This document shows, piece by piece, positions 6,873 through 16,421 of a stretch of DNA of 64,000 nucleotides (its first letter is position 1; each line of letters starts with the position of its first letter). Made by a program: the position numbers and the translations under genes. The DNA is from Haemophilus quentini (GTDB taxonomy: Bacteria > Pseudomonadota > Gammaproteobacteria > Enterobacterales > Pasteurellaceae), in contig MDJB01000023.1 of the NCBI GenBank assembly GCA_001752465.1, positions 62,001-126,000 on the forward strand, read 5' to 3'. The notes below the pieces were generated by a model. It did no database searches and was not told where the DNA came from. It was given only the letters and a program-made list of their open reading frames with translations.

Positions 6873-9680
6873 ATGCAGCAAAACAAGGCATTTGATGATT
6901 GGTTAGCTAGCACAGCATTAGGCGGTGCAAATCAATCTTATATAGAAGAACTTTATGAAAGCTATTTGAGTGATCCGCAGTCGGTGGAGGAAAGCTGGCG
7001 AGCCACTTTTGATTCTTTACCCAAAATGACCGCACTTGAACAGCCCCATACACCAGTGCGAGATTATTTTCGTCGCTTAGCACGAGAAAATCATAATGAA
7101 GCGGTGACAGTGATAGATCCTGCTGCTGGCGCAAAATTGGTGAAAGTCCTACAATTTATCAATGCCTATCGTTTTCGAGGCCATTTAGAGGCTAATTTAG
7201 ATCCCCTCAATTATTATCGTTGGAAAGTCTCTTCCGTCCCTGAATTGGATTATCGTCATCACGGTTTTACTGAACAAGATCTCAACGAAACCTTCAATAT
7301 TAATCATTACGTTTATAAACGCGATACCATTAAGCTTGGTGAGTTAGCTCAAATGTTGAAAGAGACATATTGTGGCTCAATTGGTTTGGAGTTTATGCAT
7401 GTGCAAGATATGGCACAGAAAACTTGGCTTCAGAGCAAAATGGAAAGTGTGTTAGATAAACCGCTTTTTACATCTGAAGAACGTGTTAATTTTCTTCGTG
7501 AACTTACCGCTGCAGACGGTTTAGAACGTTATCTGGGTGCAAAATTCCCGGGGGCGAAACGCTTTTCTTTAGAAGGAAGTGATGCATTTATTCCATTAAT
7601 GAAAGAAATTATCCGTCATGCTAGTCGCCAAGGGGTAAATGATGTAGTAATGGGAATGGCACACCGTGGGCGTTTGAATATGCTCGTGAATGTATTAGGT
7701 AAAAAGCCTGAGGATTTATTTGATGAATTTGTGGGTAAACATTCGAGTGAACGTACAGGGGATGTGAAATATCATCAAGGTTTTTCCTCTGATTTCGCAG
7801 TGGATGATAAGCGAGTTCACTTAACTTTGGCATTTAATCCATCTCATTTGGAAATTGTAAGCCCAGTAGTGGTGGGCTCTGTGCGTTCAAGACAGACTCG
7901 TATTAATGATACAACGCGTAGCCAAGTTTTAGCGATTACAGTACATGGTGATTCCGCTGTAGCAGGGCAGGGCGTTGTTCAAGAAACATTGAATATGTCA
8001 AATGCTCGTGGTTACAGTGTGGGCGGTACTATTCGTATTGTGATTAATAACCAAATTGGCTTTACGACATCTAACCCGAATGACACGCGTTCCACAGAGT
8101 ATTGCACCGATATCGCGAAAATGATTCAAGCGCCGATTATTCACGTTAATGGTGATGATCCTGAAGCGGTTGCTTTTGCTGCGCGTATGGCGGTGGAATA
8201 TCGTAATTTATTCAAACGAGATATTTTTATTGATTTGATTTCTTATCGACGTCATGGTCATAACGAAGCTGATGAGCCATTAGCTACTCAGCCAATGATG
8301 TATAGCATCATCAAAAAACATCCTACACCTCGTAAAGTTTATGCAGATCGCTTAGTTTCAGAAGGCGTGATGACTGAAGAACAAGTTACCGAGATGGCGA
8401 ATGATTATCGCGATGCGCTAGATAATGGTGATCGAGTCGTATCAGAATGGCGAGAAATGGATACGGCAAAAATGGATTGGTTGCAATATCTCAACTATGA
8501 TTGGACTGCGCCGTATGAAAGCAAATTTTTACAGGAACGTTTTTTAACACTTGCTAAACGTGTATGTGAATATCCAGAAAGTTTACGTGCGCATCCTCGT
8601 GTAGAAAAAATCTATAATGATCGTAAAGCAATGTATCAAGGCGAGAAATTGCTCGACTGGGGTATGGCTGAAACCATGGCTTATGCAACCTTGCTTGATG
8701 AAGGTGTTAATGTTCGTTTATCAGGTGAAGATGCGGGGCGTGGAACCTTTTTCCATCGTCATGCCGTTGTGCATAATCAAAATGATGGTACGGGGTATGT
8801 ACCATTAACACATTTGCATGCTAACCAAGGTCGTTTTGAAGTATGGGATTCGGTACTATCTGAAGAATCTGTTCTTGCTTTTGAATATGGCTATGCAACA
8901 ACGGATCCAAAAACTTTAACCATTTGGGAAGCGCAATTTGGCGATTTTGCTAATGGTGCACAAATTGTTATCGACCAATTTATTAGCTCTGGTGAACAAA
9001 AATGGGGCAGAATGTGTGGTTTAGTTATGTTATTGCCTCATGGCTATGAGGGACAAGGTCCAGAACATTCTTCTGCTCGTCTTGAACGTTATTTGCAACT
9101 TTGTGCTGAACAAAATATGCAAGTCTGCGTGCCGTCAACTCCAGCACAGGTGTATCACATGTTGCGCCGTCAATCTTTACGTAAAATGCGCCGTCCATTG
9201 ATTGCGATTTCTCCAAAATCTTTGCTACGCCATCCATTGGCTGTATCCAGTTTAGATGAGTTGATTAATGGAGCTTTCCAAACTGTAATTGGAGAAATTG
9301 ACCAGCTTGATCCTAAAGATGTAAAACGTGTGGTAATGTGTTCAGGTAAAGTCTATTACGATTTACTTGAACAACGTCGCGCCAATAATCAGAAAGATGT
9401 GGCGATTATTCGTATTGAGCAGCTTTATCCATTCCCACATGAGGATGTGAAGAAAGCGCTTGCGCCTTATGGGCATGTCACGGATTATGTATGGTGTCAA
9501 GAAGAACCACTTAACCAAGGGGCTTGGTATTGCAGCAAACATAATTTTGAATCAGCAATTCCAGAATCCGTTAAACTCAAATATGCAGGGCGTCCAGCTT
9601 CGGCTTCACCTGCTGTGGGTTATATGTCGCTTCACACTAAACAGCAAAAACAGTTAGTGGAAGATGCGTTAACCCTATAA
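6873..9680 (+). CDS. sucA: 2-oxoglutarate dehydrogenase E1 component
   Basis: Thiamine-diphosphate-dependent E1 subunit that decarboxylates 2-oxoglutarate and passes the succinyl group to SucB. At 935 residues it has the family length. Visible signatures include the N-terminal E2-binding segment (ANQSYIEELYESYL), the ThDP region (GMAHRGRLNMLVNV, HGDSAVAGQG, VINNQIGFTT) and the transketolase-like C-terminal half (LLPHGYEGQGPEHSSARLERYL). Strong ribosome site AAAGAGG before the ATG. sucB follows after 121 bp on the same strand. lpd and sucCD are not in the window. Confidence 0.98.
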   Translation: MQQNKAFDDWLASTALGGANQSYIEELYESYLSDPQSVEESWRATFDSLPKMTALEQPHTPVRDYFRRLARENHNEAVTVIDPAAGAKLVKVLQFINAYRFRGHLEANLDPLNYYRWKVSSVPELDYRHHGFTEQDLNETFNINHYVYKRDTIKLGELAQMLKETYCGSIGLEFMHVQDMAQKTWLQSKMESVLDKPLFTSEERVNFLRELTAADGLERYLGAKFPGAKRFSLEGSDAFIPLMKEIIRHASRQGVNDVVMGMAHRGRLNMLVNVLGKKPEDLFDEFVGKHSSERTGDVKYHQGFSSDFAVDDKRVHLTLAFNPSHLEIVSPVVVGSVRSRQTRINDTTRSQVLAITVHGDSAVAGQGVVQETLNMSNARGYSVGGTIRIVINNQIGFTTSNPNDTRSTEYCTDIAKMIQAPIIHVNGDDPEAVAFAARMAVEYRNLFKRDIFIDLISYRRHGHNEADEPLATQPMMYSIIKKHPTPRKVYADRLVSEGVMTEEQVTEMANDYRDALDNGDRVVSEWREMDTAKMDWLQYLNYDWTAPYESKFLQERFLTLAKRVCEYPESLRAHPRVEKIYNDRKAMYQGEKLLDWGMAETMAYATLLDEGVNVRLSGEDAGRGTFFHRHAVVHNQNDGTGYVPLTHLHANQGRFEVWDSVLSEESVLAFEYGYATTDPKTLTIWEAQFGDFANGAQIVIDQFISSGEQKWGRMCGLVMLLPHGYEGQGPEHSSARLERYLQLCAEQNMQVCVPSTPAQVYHMLRRQSLRKMRRPLIAISPKSLLRHPLAVSSLDELINGAFQTVIGEIDQLDPKDVKRVVMCSGKVYYDLLEQRRANNQKDVAIIRIEQLYPFPHEDVKKALAPYGHVTDYVWCQEEPLNQGAWYCSKHNFESAIPESVKLKYAGRPASASPAVGYMSLHTKQQKQLVEDALTL

Positions 9681-9761
9681 AGTGCGGTTAGAAATTAAGA
9701 TATTTTTATAAATTTACAGGTGTACTTGTTGCATCGTGGATAAAAAATAAAAGAGTAATTC

Positions 9762-9779
9762 AGTGCAATAAGTTGCACT
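9762..9779 (+). other. Hairpin in the sucA-sucB spacer
   Basis: AGTGCAA and TTGCACT form a perfect 7-bp stem with a TAAG tetraloop, about 20 bases before the sucB start and just before its ribosome site. There is no T tract, so it is more likely an mRNA processing, stability or translation element than a terminator. Confidence 0.5.
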
Positions 9780-9801
9780 TTAAGAGATAAGGAAAAATAA
9801 A

Positions 9802-11031
9802 ATGACCATTGAAATTCTTGTTCCAGACCTACCTGAATCAGTTGCGGATGCAACCGTTGCTACTTGGCATAAAAAAGTAGGTGATACCGTTAAACGTGAT
9901 GAAGTTATTGTAGAAATTGAAACGGATAAAGTCGTGCTAGAAGTCCCTGCACTTTCTGATGGCGTGCTGGCAGAAGTTATTCAAGCTGAGGGCGAAACTG
10001 TGGTGAGTAAACAGTTGCTAGGAAAAATTTCTACGGCTCAAGAAGGGGATGTGAGTTCAGCGACATTAAAAGCAACGAATGAACCCACACCATCAGATCG
10101 TCAACATGCTGCGATTGAAAATAGCCATAATCACAATGTGGATCAGGGTCCTGCGATCCGACGTTTATTAGCAGAACATGATTTACAAGCAGATCAAATT
10201 CAAGGTTCTGGCGTGGGTGGTCGTTTAACACGTGAAGATATTGAACGTGAAATCGCAAAACGACAAGCGTTGCAAGCGAAACAAGAAGCGGCCACTGAGC
10301 AAAATACAATTAGTACGGTAGCTTATAGTGCACGTTCTGAAAAACGTGTGCCAATGACCCGTTTGCGTAAACGTATTGCTGAACGTTTACTTGAAGCAAA
10401 AAATAGTACAGCAATGCTTACTACTTTCAATGAAGTGGATATGCAGCCAATAATGACTTTGCGTAAAACCTACGGTGAAAAATTTGAAAAACAGCATGGT
10501 GTCCGTTTAGGATTTATGTCTTTTTATATCAAAGCGGTTGTGGAAGCATTAAAACGTTATCCTGAAGTGAATGCTTCTATCGATAGGGATGATGTTGTTT
10601 ACCATAACTATTTTGATATTAGTATTGCGGTTTCGACTCCTCGTGGATTAGTCACACCGGTGCTTCGCGATTGCGATAAGCTCAGTATGGCAGAGAGCGA
10701 AAAACAAATTAAAGCATTAGCTGAAAAAGGTCGTGATGGCAAATTAACAGTAGAAGATCTTACTGGCGGCAATTTTACTATTACAAATGGCGGTGTGTTT
10801 GGTTCTCTTATGTCCACCCCAATTATTAATCCGCCACAAAGTGCGATTTTAGGAATGCATGCAATTAAAGAACGCCCGATTGCGCTTAATGGTCAAGTGG
10901 TGATTCGTCCAATGATGTATCTTGCCTTATCTTACGATCATCGTTTAATTGACGGCCGTGAATCTGTTGGTTTCTTGGTAACGATTAAAGAATTATTGGA
11001 AGACCCAACAAGATTGTTATTAGAAATCTAA
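9802..11031 (+). CDS. sucB: Dihydrolipoamide succinyltransferase, E2 of 2-oxoglutarate dehydrogenase
   Basis: E2 core of the 2-oxoglutarate dehydrogenase complex. One lipoyl domain at residues 1-77 carries the modified lysine in [10 protein letters not shown] (about residue 43). A peripheral-subunit-binding domain lies at about 112-150 ([27 protein letters not shown]). The catalytic acyltransferase domain has the His of [11 protein letters not shown] near the C-terminus. The length of 409 residues matches E. coli (405). AAGGAAAA precedes the ATG. Confidence 0.98.
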   Translation: MTIEILVPDLPESVADATVATWHKKVGDTVKRDEVIVEIETDKVVLEVPALSDGVLAEVIQAEGETVVSKQLLGKISTAQEGDVSSATLKATNEPTPSDRQHAAIENSHNHNVDQGPAIRRLLAEHDLQADQIQGSGVGGRLTREDIEREIAKRQALQAKQEAATEQNTISTVAYSARSEKRVPMTRLRKRIAERLLEAKNSTAMLTTFNEVDMQPIMTLRKTYGEKFEKQHGVRLGFMSFYIKAVVEALKRYPEVNASIDRDDVVYHNYFDISIAVSTPRGLVTPVLRDCDKLSMAESEKQIKALAEKGRDGKLTVEDLTGGNFTITNGGVFGSLMSTPIINPPQSAILGMHAIKERPIALNGQVVIRPMMYLALSYDHRLIDGRESVGFLVTIKELLEDPTRLLLEI

Positions 11032-11036
11032 TAAAT

Positions 11037-11065
11037 AAAAGGCTTTCTTTGTTAGAAAGCCTTTT
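11037..11065 (+). terminator. Intrinsic terminator after sucB
   Basis: AAAAGGCTTTC pairs perfectly with GAAAGCCTTTT around a seven-base loop. Confidence 0.9.
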
Positions 11066-11082
11066 AAAATGAACAAAAAATT

Positions 11083-11126
11083 AACCGTACTTTAAATATT
11101 TAAAAAGAATATTCCAAAGTGCGGTT
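11083..11126 (-). terminator. Uptake-signal inverted pair after nrdB
   Basis: AACCGTACTTT and AAAGTGCGGTT are inverted with one G-U wobble. They lie between the convergent sucB and nrdB 3' ends and probably terminate nrdB. Confidence 0.6.
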
Positions 11127-11146
11127 ATTTTCTTATGTGTTTTTAA

Positions 11147-12277
11147 TTATAGATCGAAATCCCCAAAATCATTCGTATCAACTTTTGAGTCAATTTGACC
11201 AACAAGGTAAGAACTCACTTCGACTTCTTGTGGTGCTACTTGTACATTATCAGAAACAAGCCATGCGTTAATCCATGGAATTGGATTAGAACGTGCACCA
11301 AATGGTAATGGAAGACCAACGGCTTGCATACGGATATTGGTGATATATTCCACGTATTGCACCAAAATGTCTTTGTTCAAACCAATCATAGAACCGTCTT
11401 TGAACAAGTAATCCGCCCAGTCTTTTTCTTGTTCTGCTGCCGCTAAGAATAAATCATAGGCTTCTTGTTTACATTCTTCTGCAATTTCTGCCATTTCAGG
11501 ATCGTCTTGACCTGCAGCCATAATGTTTAAAATATGCTGCGTACCAGTTAAGTGTAAGGCTTCATCACGTGCGATAAATTTAATGATTTTCGCATTACCT
11601 TCCATTAATTGACGCTCAGCAAAGGCAAAGGAACAAGCGAAAGATACGTAAAAACGAATCGCTTCAAGTGCGTTCACACTCATCAAACAAAGATAAAGTT
11701 GTTTTTTCAGATTACGTAATGTCACCACACATTCTTTACCATCTACAGTGTAAGTGCCTTCGCCGTATAGGCTGTAAAGTTGGCTGTCACGGATTAAATC
11801 GTCGTAATAAGAAGAGATATCACGTGCACGTTTGATGATTTCTTCGTTAGTTACGATGTCATCAAACACGACAGATGGATCGTTCACAATATTACGAATA
11901 ATGTGTGTGTAAGAACGAGAGTGGATGGTTTCAGAGAACGTCCACGTTTCGATCCAGGTTTCTAATTCAGGAATCGACACCAACGGCAACAACGCCACGT
12001 TCGGGCTACGACCCTGAATAGAATCCAACAAGGTTTGATATTTTAAGTTACTGATGAAAATATGTTTTTCATGTTCAGGCAACGCCGCGTAGTCGATACG
12101 GTCCTGCGACACATCCACTTCTTCTGGACGCCAGAAGAAGGAAAGTTGTTTTTCAATGAGCTTTTCAAAAGTCTCATATTTTTGTTGATCGTAACGGGCA
12201 ACGTTAACGTTTTGACCAAAGAACATCGGTTCTTTTAACTGGTCGTTTTTGTTTTGTGAGAAAGTGGTGTATGCCAT
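11147..12277 (-). CDS. nrdB: Class Ia ribonucleotide reductase small subunit
   Basis: R2 subunit holding the diiron-tyrosyl radical cofactor for aerobic dNTP synthesis. The protein is 376 residues. Metal and radical positions are visible: Asp in [13 protein letters not shown], then Glu, His and Tyr in [13 protein letters not shown]. Later ligands are Glu of [11 protein letters not shown] and Glu/His of [14 protein letters not shown]. The C-terminal tail ends in NDFGDFDL, the type of peptide that docks on NrdA. AAAGGAC precedes the ATG. Unlike the usual adjacent arrangement, an unrelated gene and a repeat lie between nrdA and nrdB. Confidence 0.98.
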   Translation of the reverse strand: MAYTTFSQNKNDQLKEPMFFGQNVNVARYDQQKYETFEKLIEKQLSFFWRPEEVDVSQDRIDYAALPEHEKHIFISNLKYQTLLDSIQGRSPNVALLPLVSIPELETWIETWTFSETIHSRSYTHIIRNIVNDPSVVFDDIVTNEEIIKRARDISSYYDDLIRDSQLYSLYGEGTYTVDGKECVVTLRNLKKQLYLCLMSVNALEAIRFYVSFACSFAFAERQLMEGNAKIIKFIARDEALHLTGTQHILNIMAAGQDDPEMAEIAEECKQEAYDLFLAAAEQEKDWADYLFKDGSMIGLNKDILVQYVEYITNIRMQAVGLPLPFGARSNPIPWINAWLVSDNVQVAPQEVEVSSYLVGQIDSKVDTNDFGDFDL

Positions 12278-12339
12278 TTTTTTGTCCTTTAATCTTATGA
12301 GTAAAGTGCGGTCAGTTTTTAAAATGTTTTTTCATGCTG

Positions 12340-12402
12340 GCGCAAGCGTCTTCGCTTGTGCCTTTAGTTTATTTACTTAGCACAAGCGTGGACGCCTGCG
12401 TT
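12340..12402. repeat. Inverted pair of intergenic dyad repeats upstream of nrdB
   Basis: The first copy (12340-12361) is itself a hairpin, GCGCAAGCG-TCTT-CGCTTGTGC, with one wobble. About 19 bases further is an inverted, more degenerate copy (about 12380-12402, AGCACAAGCGTGGACGCCTG). The GC-rich units stand out in AT-rich DNA and resemble small dispersed intergenic dyads of Haemophilus genomes. They lie between the inserted gene and nrdB and could shape the mRNA there. Confidence 0.6.
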
Positions 12403-12435
12403 ATCGGAGTATGCCATAGTTTATAGTCCTTCCTT

Positions 12436-13242
12436 CTACCTAAATTTCCAAAACATGCCAACTATAGTTCCTACTACAACTAAAGCACTATAAGCTGGGT
12501 GTCCTTTAATAATTTCAGGTATGGTTGTTAGATGTAATCCATAGATTTCCGTAAATTTTCCATTGTGTTTCAATTTATTAGCATGAGTTAGATCGAAAAA
12601 ATTAGCTATCATATCTAATTTTCGGGAAGTAGATAAATGTAGAGCCTGATAATTTCCTTGTTCAAAGGCTTCAGCTTCTTCTTTCCCATTCATAGCATCT
12701 TTAATAGCAATATTGTTCAATGCAGCTAATACCATCATTCTTCCAGAATAAGTTTTATTTTCAAATTCATAAGAATGCTCTATATAATTTCCTCCATATA
12801 GAGCACTTAAGATACGAGGCATATCAAACTTACAGCTATCTGGAATTTTAATGGGAGTTTCTCCTAGTACTTGATAACGATGTTCAAGAGCTTGAAATCC
12901 GTAGTTAGCATTTCTCATATTCCAGTGAAGAAATTTAGCCTGTAGATTTTTTATAAAATCAAAGTATGAATCTAAAACTGATTTTTCTAACACATCTAAA
13001 TTTTCTTCATTATTTGGCTCAATCTTTAATTTTTCGGAGGCATGCCAAATTGACCAGTAATGAGTTTGAGCACTTTCTAAGTTCCTTACGCCAATTGATG
13101 TTACTCTTACTGACTTTGTATTGTCGTAAAATGACTGACAAGAATAATGAATTACATATGTGTTTGATTTATCAAGATAAATATCCTCAATGTATTTTCT
13201 GTTCTTTTTACGGTTTTTTAGGCGTTCCATAGCTGATGACAT
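12436..13242 (-). CDS. Hypothetical protein inserted between nrdA and nrdB
   Basis: I do not recognise this 268-residue protein with confidence. It has a basic N-terminus (MERLKNRKKNRKYIEDIYLD), a mixed alpha/beta middle, and a C-terminal hydrophobic segment (about 248-265, YSALVVVGTIVGMFWKF) that looks like one membrane anchor. The pattern YVIHYSCQSF, then LHWNMRNANYGFQALEHRY, then FDMPRIL loosely recalls a degenerate RNase H/DEDD exonuclease fold; that is speculation. A GAGGGA ribosome site precedes the ATG. It starts 25 bp after nrdA in the same direction, so it is probably transcribed with nrdA. It looks like an accessory gene in an otherwise conserved operon. Confidence 0.8.
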   Translation of the reverse strand: MSSAMERLKNRKKNRKYIEDIYLDKSNTYVIHYSCQSFYDNTKSVRVTSIGVRNLESAQTHYWSIWHASEKLKIEPNNEENLDVLEKSVLDSYFDFIKNLQAKFLHWNMRNANYGFQALEHRYQVLGETPIKIPDSCKFDMPRILSALYGGNYIEHSYEFENKTYSGRMMVLAALNNIAIKDAMNGKEEAEAFEQGNYQALHLSTSRKLDMIANFFDLTHANKLKHNGKFTEIYGLHLTTIPEIIKGHPAYSALVVVGTIVGMFWKFR

Positions 13243-13267
13243 ATATTTTATCCCTCAACTATAAAAA

Positions 13268-15538
13268 CTAAATCTTACACGCCCCACCGGCACAGCCATC
13301 ATCCAAATCTTCTTGGCTGTCTTCGGCACCGTCACGGGTGTTTTGGTAGTAGAGGGTTTTTAAGCCGTATTTGTAAGCGGTTAACAGATCTTTTAACAAC
13401 ACTTTCATCGGTACTTTGCCGTCTTCAAAACGTTTTGGATCATAGTTAGTGTTGGCGGAGATGGCTTGGTCCACGAATTTTTGCATGATGCCAACCAAGT
13501 GCAAGTAGCCGTCGTTGCCCGGGATGTCCCAAAGTAATTCGTAGTTTTCACCTAAGTTTTCATAATCTGGTACTACTTGTTTCAAAATACCGTCTTTCGA
13601 AGCCTTGACGCTCACATGGCCGCGTGGCGGTTCGATACCGTTGGTGGCGTTGGAAATCTGAGAAGAGGTTTCCGACGGCATGAGGGCTGTGAGGGTAGAG
13701 TTGCGCAAACCGAATTCTTTAATGTCACGGCGTAGGCTTTCCCAGTCGTAATGCAACGGTTCGGAAGTTAGGCTGTCGATATCTTTTTTGTATGTATCAA
13801 TCGGCAAGATACCTTGTGCGTAAGTGGTTTCGTGGAAGTATTCACACGCACCTTGTTCTTTCGCCAAGTTCATGGAGGCTTTCAATAAGTAATATTGAAT
13901 GGCTTCGAAAGTGCGGTGAGTTAAATCGTTGGCACTGCCGTCAGAATAACGCACGCCGTGTTTCGCTAAGTAGTACGCGTAGTTAATCACGCCGATACCC
14001 AAAGAACGACGGGCAAGGGAACTGCGTTTTGCCGCAATCACCGGATAATCTTGGTAATCCAATAAGGCATCTAAAGCACGCACGGCAAGATCCGCTAAAT
14101 TGTCGAGCTCGTCTAAGTTGTCCAATTTGCCCAAGTTAAAGGCGGAAAGGGTACAAAGGGCGATTTCACCTTCTTCATCATTAATGTTATTTAGTGGTTT
14201 GGTGGGTAAGGCGATTTCCAAACACAGGTTGGATTGACGCACCGGCGCCACTTTCGGATCGAATGGTGAGTGGGTGTTGCAGTGATCCACGTTGTGAATG
14301 TAAATACGACCGGTGGATGCACGTTCTTGCATTAATAAAGAGAACAATTCAACGGCTTTTACGGTACGTTTACGAATGGACAGATCCTGTTCGTATTGGA
14401 CGTAAAGTTCTTCAAACTTGTCTTGATCCGCAAAGAACGTTTCGTAAAGTCCCGGCACGTCGGACGGGCTGAATAGGGTAATGTCGCCGCCTTTGATTAA
14501 GCGTTGATACATTAATTTATTGAGCTGTACGCCGTAGTCCATGTGACGCACGCGGTTGTCTTCCACTCCACGGTTATTTTTTAACACAAGTAAGCTTTCT
14601 GCTTCTAAGTGCCAAATTGGGTAATAAAGTGTCGCAGCACCGCCACGAACGCCACCCTGTGAGCAAGATTTCACTGCAGTTTGGAAATATTTATAGAATG
14701 GAATACACCCCGTATGGAATGCTTCACCGCCACGAATCTCACTGCCTAATGCACGAATTGCACCTGCATTGATACCAATCCCCGCACGTTGTGAAACATA
14801 TTTTACAATAGCTGATGCCGTTGCATTAATTGAATCTAAGCTGTCATCACATTCAATTAATACGCAAGAGCTGAACTGACGAGTAGGTGTGCGCACACCC
14901 GCCATAATTGGCGTTGGTAAGGAAATTTTGAAGGTAGATGTTGCATCGTAGAAACGTTTTACATAATCCAAACGCGTTTCTTTTGGATATTTAGAGAATA
15001 AACTAGCGGCAACCAATAAATAGAGGAATTGTGCTGATTCGTAGATTTCTCCTGTCACACGGTTTTGAACTAAATACTTACCTTCTAATTGTTTTACGGC
15101 AGCATAAGAGAACGTCATATCACGCCAATGATCGATGAATCCGTCCATTGTGTCCCACTCTTCACGAGTATAATCATCCAATAACGCATGATCGTATTTT
15201 CCCATGCGTACTAATTTTTTGACGTGATCGTATAAACGAGGAGGATCGAAATGACCGTAGGCTTTTTTACGTAAATGGAAAATCGCTAAGCGGGCAGCTA
15301 AAAATTGATAATCAGGCGTATCTTTGCTGATTAAATCTGCGGCTGCTTTAATAATGGTTTCGTGAATGTCTGAAGTGCGAATGCCTTCGTAAAATTGAAT
15401 GTGTGAGCGAAGCTCAACTTGGGAAACAGACACATTGTCTAGACCTTCTGCTGCCCATGTAATAACACGGTGGATTTTATCAAGATTGATTTGTTCCTGC
15501 GTGCCATCACGCTTGGTTACCATTAAGCTTTTATTCAT
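13268..15538 (-). CDS. nrdA: Class Ia ribonucleotide reductase large subunit
   Basis: R1 catalytic subunit reducing ribonucleoside diphosphates. The N-terminal ATP cone is seen at residues 5-95 (VTKRDGTQEQINLDKIHRVI). Catalytic-site segments include FSSCVLIECDDS (first active Cys) and NLCLEIALPT; the later NDEEGEIALCTLSAFNLGKL contains the region of the thiyl radical Cys. The C-terminal CAGGACKI provides the shuttle cysteine pair. At 756 residues it is close to E. coli NrdA (761). The upstream region carries two NrdR boxes and an FNR-type site. Confidence 0.98.
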   Translation of the reverse strand: MNKSLMVTKRDGTQEQINLDKIHRVITWAAEGLDNVSVSQVELRSHIQFYEGIRTSDIHETIIKAAADLISKDTPDYQFLAARLAIFHLRKKAYGHFDPPRLYDHVKKLVRMGKYDHALLDDYTREEWDTMDGFIDHWRDMTFSYAAVKQLEGKYLVQNRVTGEIYESAQFLYLLVAASLFSKYPKETRLDYVKRFYDATSTFKISLPTPIMAGVRTPTRQFSSCVLIECDDSLDSINATASAIVKYVSQRAGIGINAGAIRALGSEIRGGEAFHTGCIPFYKYFQTAVKSCSQGGVRGGAATLYYPIWHLEAESLLVLKNNRGVEDNRVRHMDYGVQLNKLMYQRLIKGGDITLFSPSDVPGLYETFFADQDKFEELYVQYEQDLSIRKRTVKAVELFSLLMQERASTGRIYIHNVDHCNTHSPFDPKVAPVRQSNLCLEIALPTKPLNNINDEEGEIALCTLSAFNLGKLDNLDELDNLADLAVRALDALLDYQDYPVIAAKRSSLARRSLGIGVINYAYYLAKHGVRYSDGSANDLTHRTFEAIQYYLLKASMNLAKEQGACEYFHETTYAQGILPIDTYKKDIDSLTSEPLHYDWESLRRDIKEFGLRNSTLTALMPSETSSQISNATNGIEPPRGHVSVKASKDGILKQVVPDYENLGENYELLWDIPGNDGYLHLVGIMQKFVDQAISANTNYDPKRFEDGKVPMKVLLKDLLTAYKYGLKTLYYQNTRDGAEDSQEDLDDGCAGGACKI

Positions 15539-15569
15539 TGTACGACCCTTGTTATTATGGCGATGTTAA

Positions 15570-15585
15570 ACACAAGATATAGTGT
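15570..15585 (-). promoter_or_regulatory. NrdR box 1 upstream of nrdA
   Basis: ACACAAGATATAGTGT is a near-palindromic 16-mer matching the known NrdR-box pattern. It begins 31 bp before the nrdA start codon. NrdR represses ribonucleotide reductase genes when dATP is high. The nrdR gene is not in the window. Confidence 0.85.
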
Positions 15586-15600
15586 TTGTAATAAAATCAC

Positions 15601-15616
15601 GCACAAGGTAATGTGT
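15601..15616 (-). promoter_or_regulatory. NrdR box 2 upstream of nrdA
   Basis: GCACAAGGTAATGTGT is a second, weaker copy of the NrdR-box pattern. It lies 31 bp from box 1 start to start, close to three helical turns, which is the usual pair spacing for NrdR. Confidence 0.8.
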
Positions 15617-15619
15617 TTT

Positions 15620-15633
15620 TTGATTGAGATCAA
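15620..15633 (-). promoter_or_regulatory. Perfect FNR-type palindrome upstream of nrdA
   Basis: TTGAT-TGAG-ATCAA matches the FNR consensus TTGAT-N4-ATCAA in all ten positions. It lies three bases beyond NrdR box 2. A second inverted repeat (TCAAGCAA/TTGCTTGA, 15630-15653) overlaps it. It suggests oxygen-dependent control of the oxygen-requiring reductase. Confidence 0.6.
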
Positions 15634-15739
15634 GCAATAAATTTTTTGCTTGAATTATTGACAATAGGTAACTTATTTAAAAATAAATGGTTTTTTCGAA
15701 AGAGCAAAAAAATCAAATTTTTTACTTGTAAAAATGAGA

Positions 15740-15778
15740 AAAGTGCGGTTGAAATTCGTTGAATTTTTACCGCACTTT
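15740..15778 (-). terminator. Uptake-signal inverted pair after dolP
   Basis: AAAGTGCGGT and ACCGCACTTT are perfect inverted uptake signals separated by 19 bases, directly behind the dolP stop. The T tract is weak, so terminator function is likely but not certain. Confidence 0.6.
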
Positions 15779-15783
15779 GAAGA

Positions 15784-16365
15784 TTAGTTGAGATATTTGA
15801 AAACTTTAATTACTTTTTTCACGCCACTGATTTTGCTCGCAATATCTGCGGCCGCATCAGCTTGGGCGTGGGTTAGTGTACCAAGTAGGAAAACTTCTCC
15901 ATTTTCGCTAATAACTTTAACATCGGTTGCTTTAACTCGACCATCGACTAACATTTTTGATTTGACTTGCGTAGTAATCCAACTGTCTTTGCTGATTTGT
16001 GCAAAAGAGATTTTTGGGCCAACAGTCAGCTCGTTATAAATGTCATTGACACCTTCAACGCCTTTTGCAAGATCTGCGACTGTTTCTTTTACACCACTAT
16101 TGGGAACTTGACCGATTAAAAGTACTCGACCATTGTAAGACACTGCATTTACACGACCTTCAGTTTTGATTTGAGCATCTTTTTCAACGGCATTTTCTAC
16201 TTTGAATTCGAGAGTTTCGTCATCAACTTGTGTGCCTGCTGTTCGAGGATCGGTACCGACTTTAGCCGCTGCAGCGCCACCACCAAGAGCGGCAACGATA
16301 CAGCCTTGTAAAAAGAATGTTGTGCTAAGCACGATAGCCAGTTTTTTTAACGGGGATAATGTCAT
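15784..16365 (-). CDS. dolP: BON-domain outer-membrane lipoprotein DolP (YraP)
   Basis: Lipoprotein with a signal peptide ending in the lipobox LQGC (Cys 22). Two BON domains follow at about 48-115 (AVEKDAQIKTEGRVNAVSYNGRVLLIGQV) and 125-193 (ITTQVKSKMLVDGRVKATDVKVISENGEVFLLG). In E. coli DolP binds anionic phospholipid at the outer membrane and supports BAM function and envelope integrity. The length of 193 residues is standard. It is the last gene of the lpoA-yraN-diaA-dolP series, the E. coli order. Confidence 0.94.
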   Translation of the reverse strand: MTLSPLKKLAIVLSTTFFLQGCIVAALGGGAAAAKVGTDPRTAGTQVDDETLEFKVENAVEKDAQIKTEGRVNAVSYNGRVLLIGQVPNSGVKETVADLAKGVEGVNDIYNELTVGPKISFAQISKDSWITTQVKSKMLVDGRVKATDVKVISENGEVFLLGTLTHAQADAAADIASKISGVKKVIKVFKYLN

Positions 16366-16421
16366 AATTAACTCCTTTTGAGATTAAATTACTGCTAGTT
16401 TGAAATTGATTTATTTTGCTG

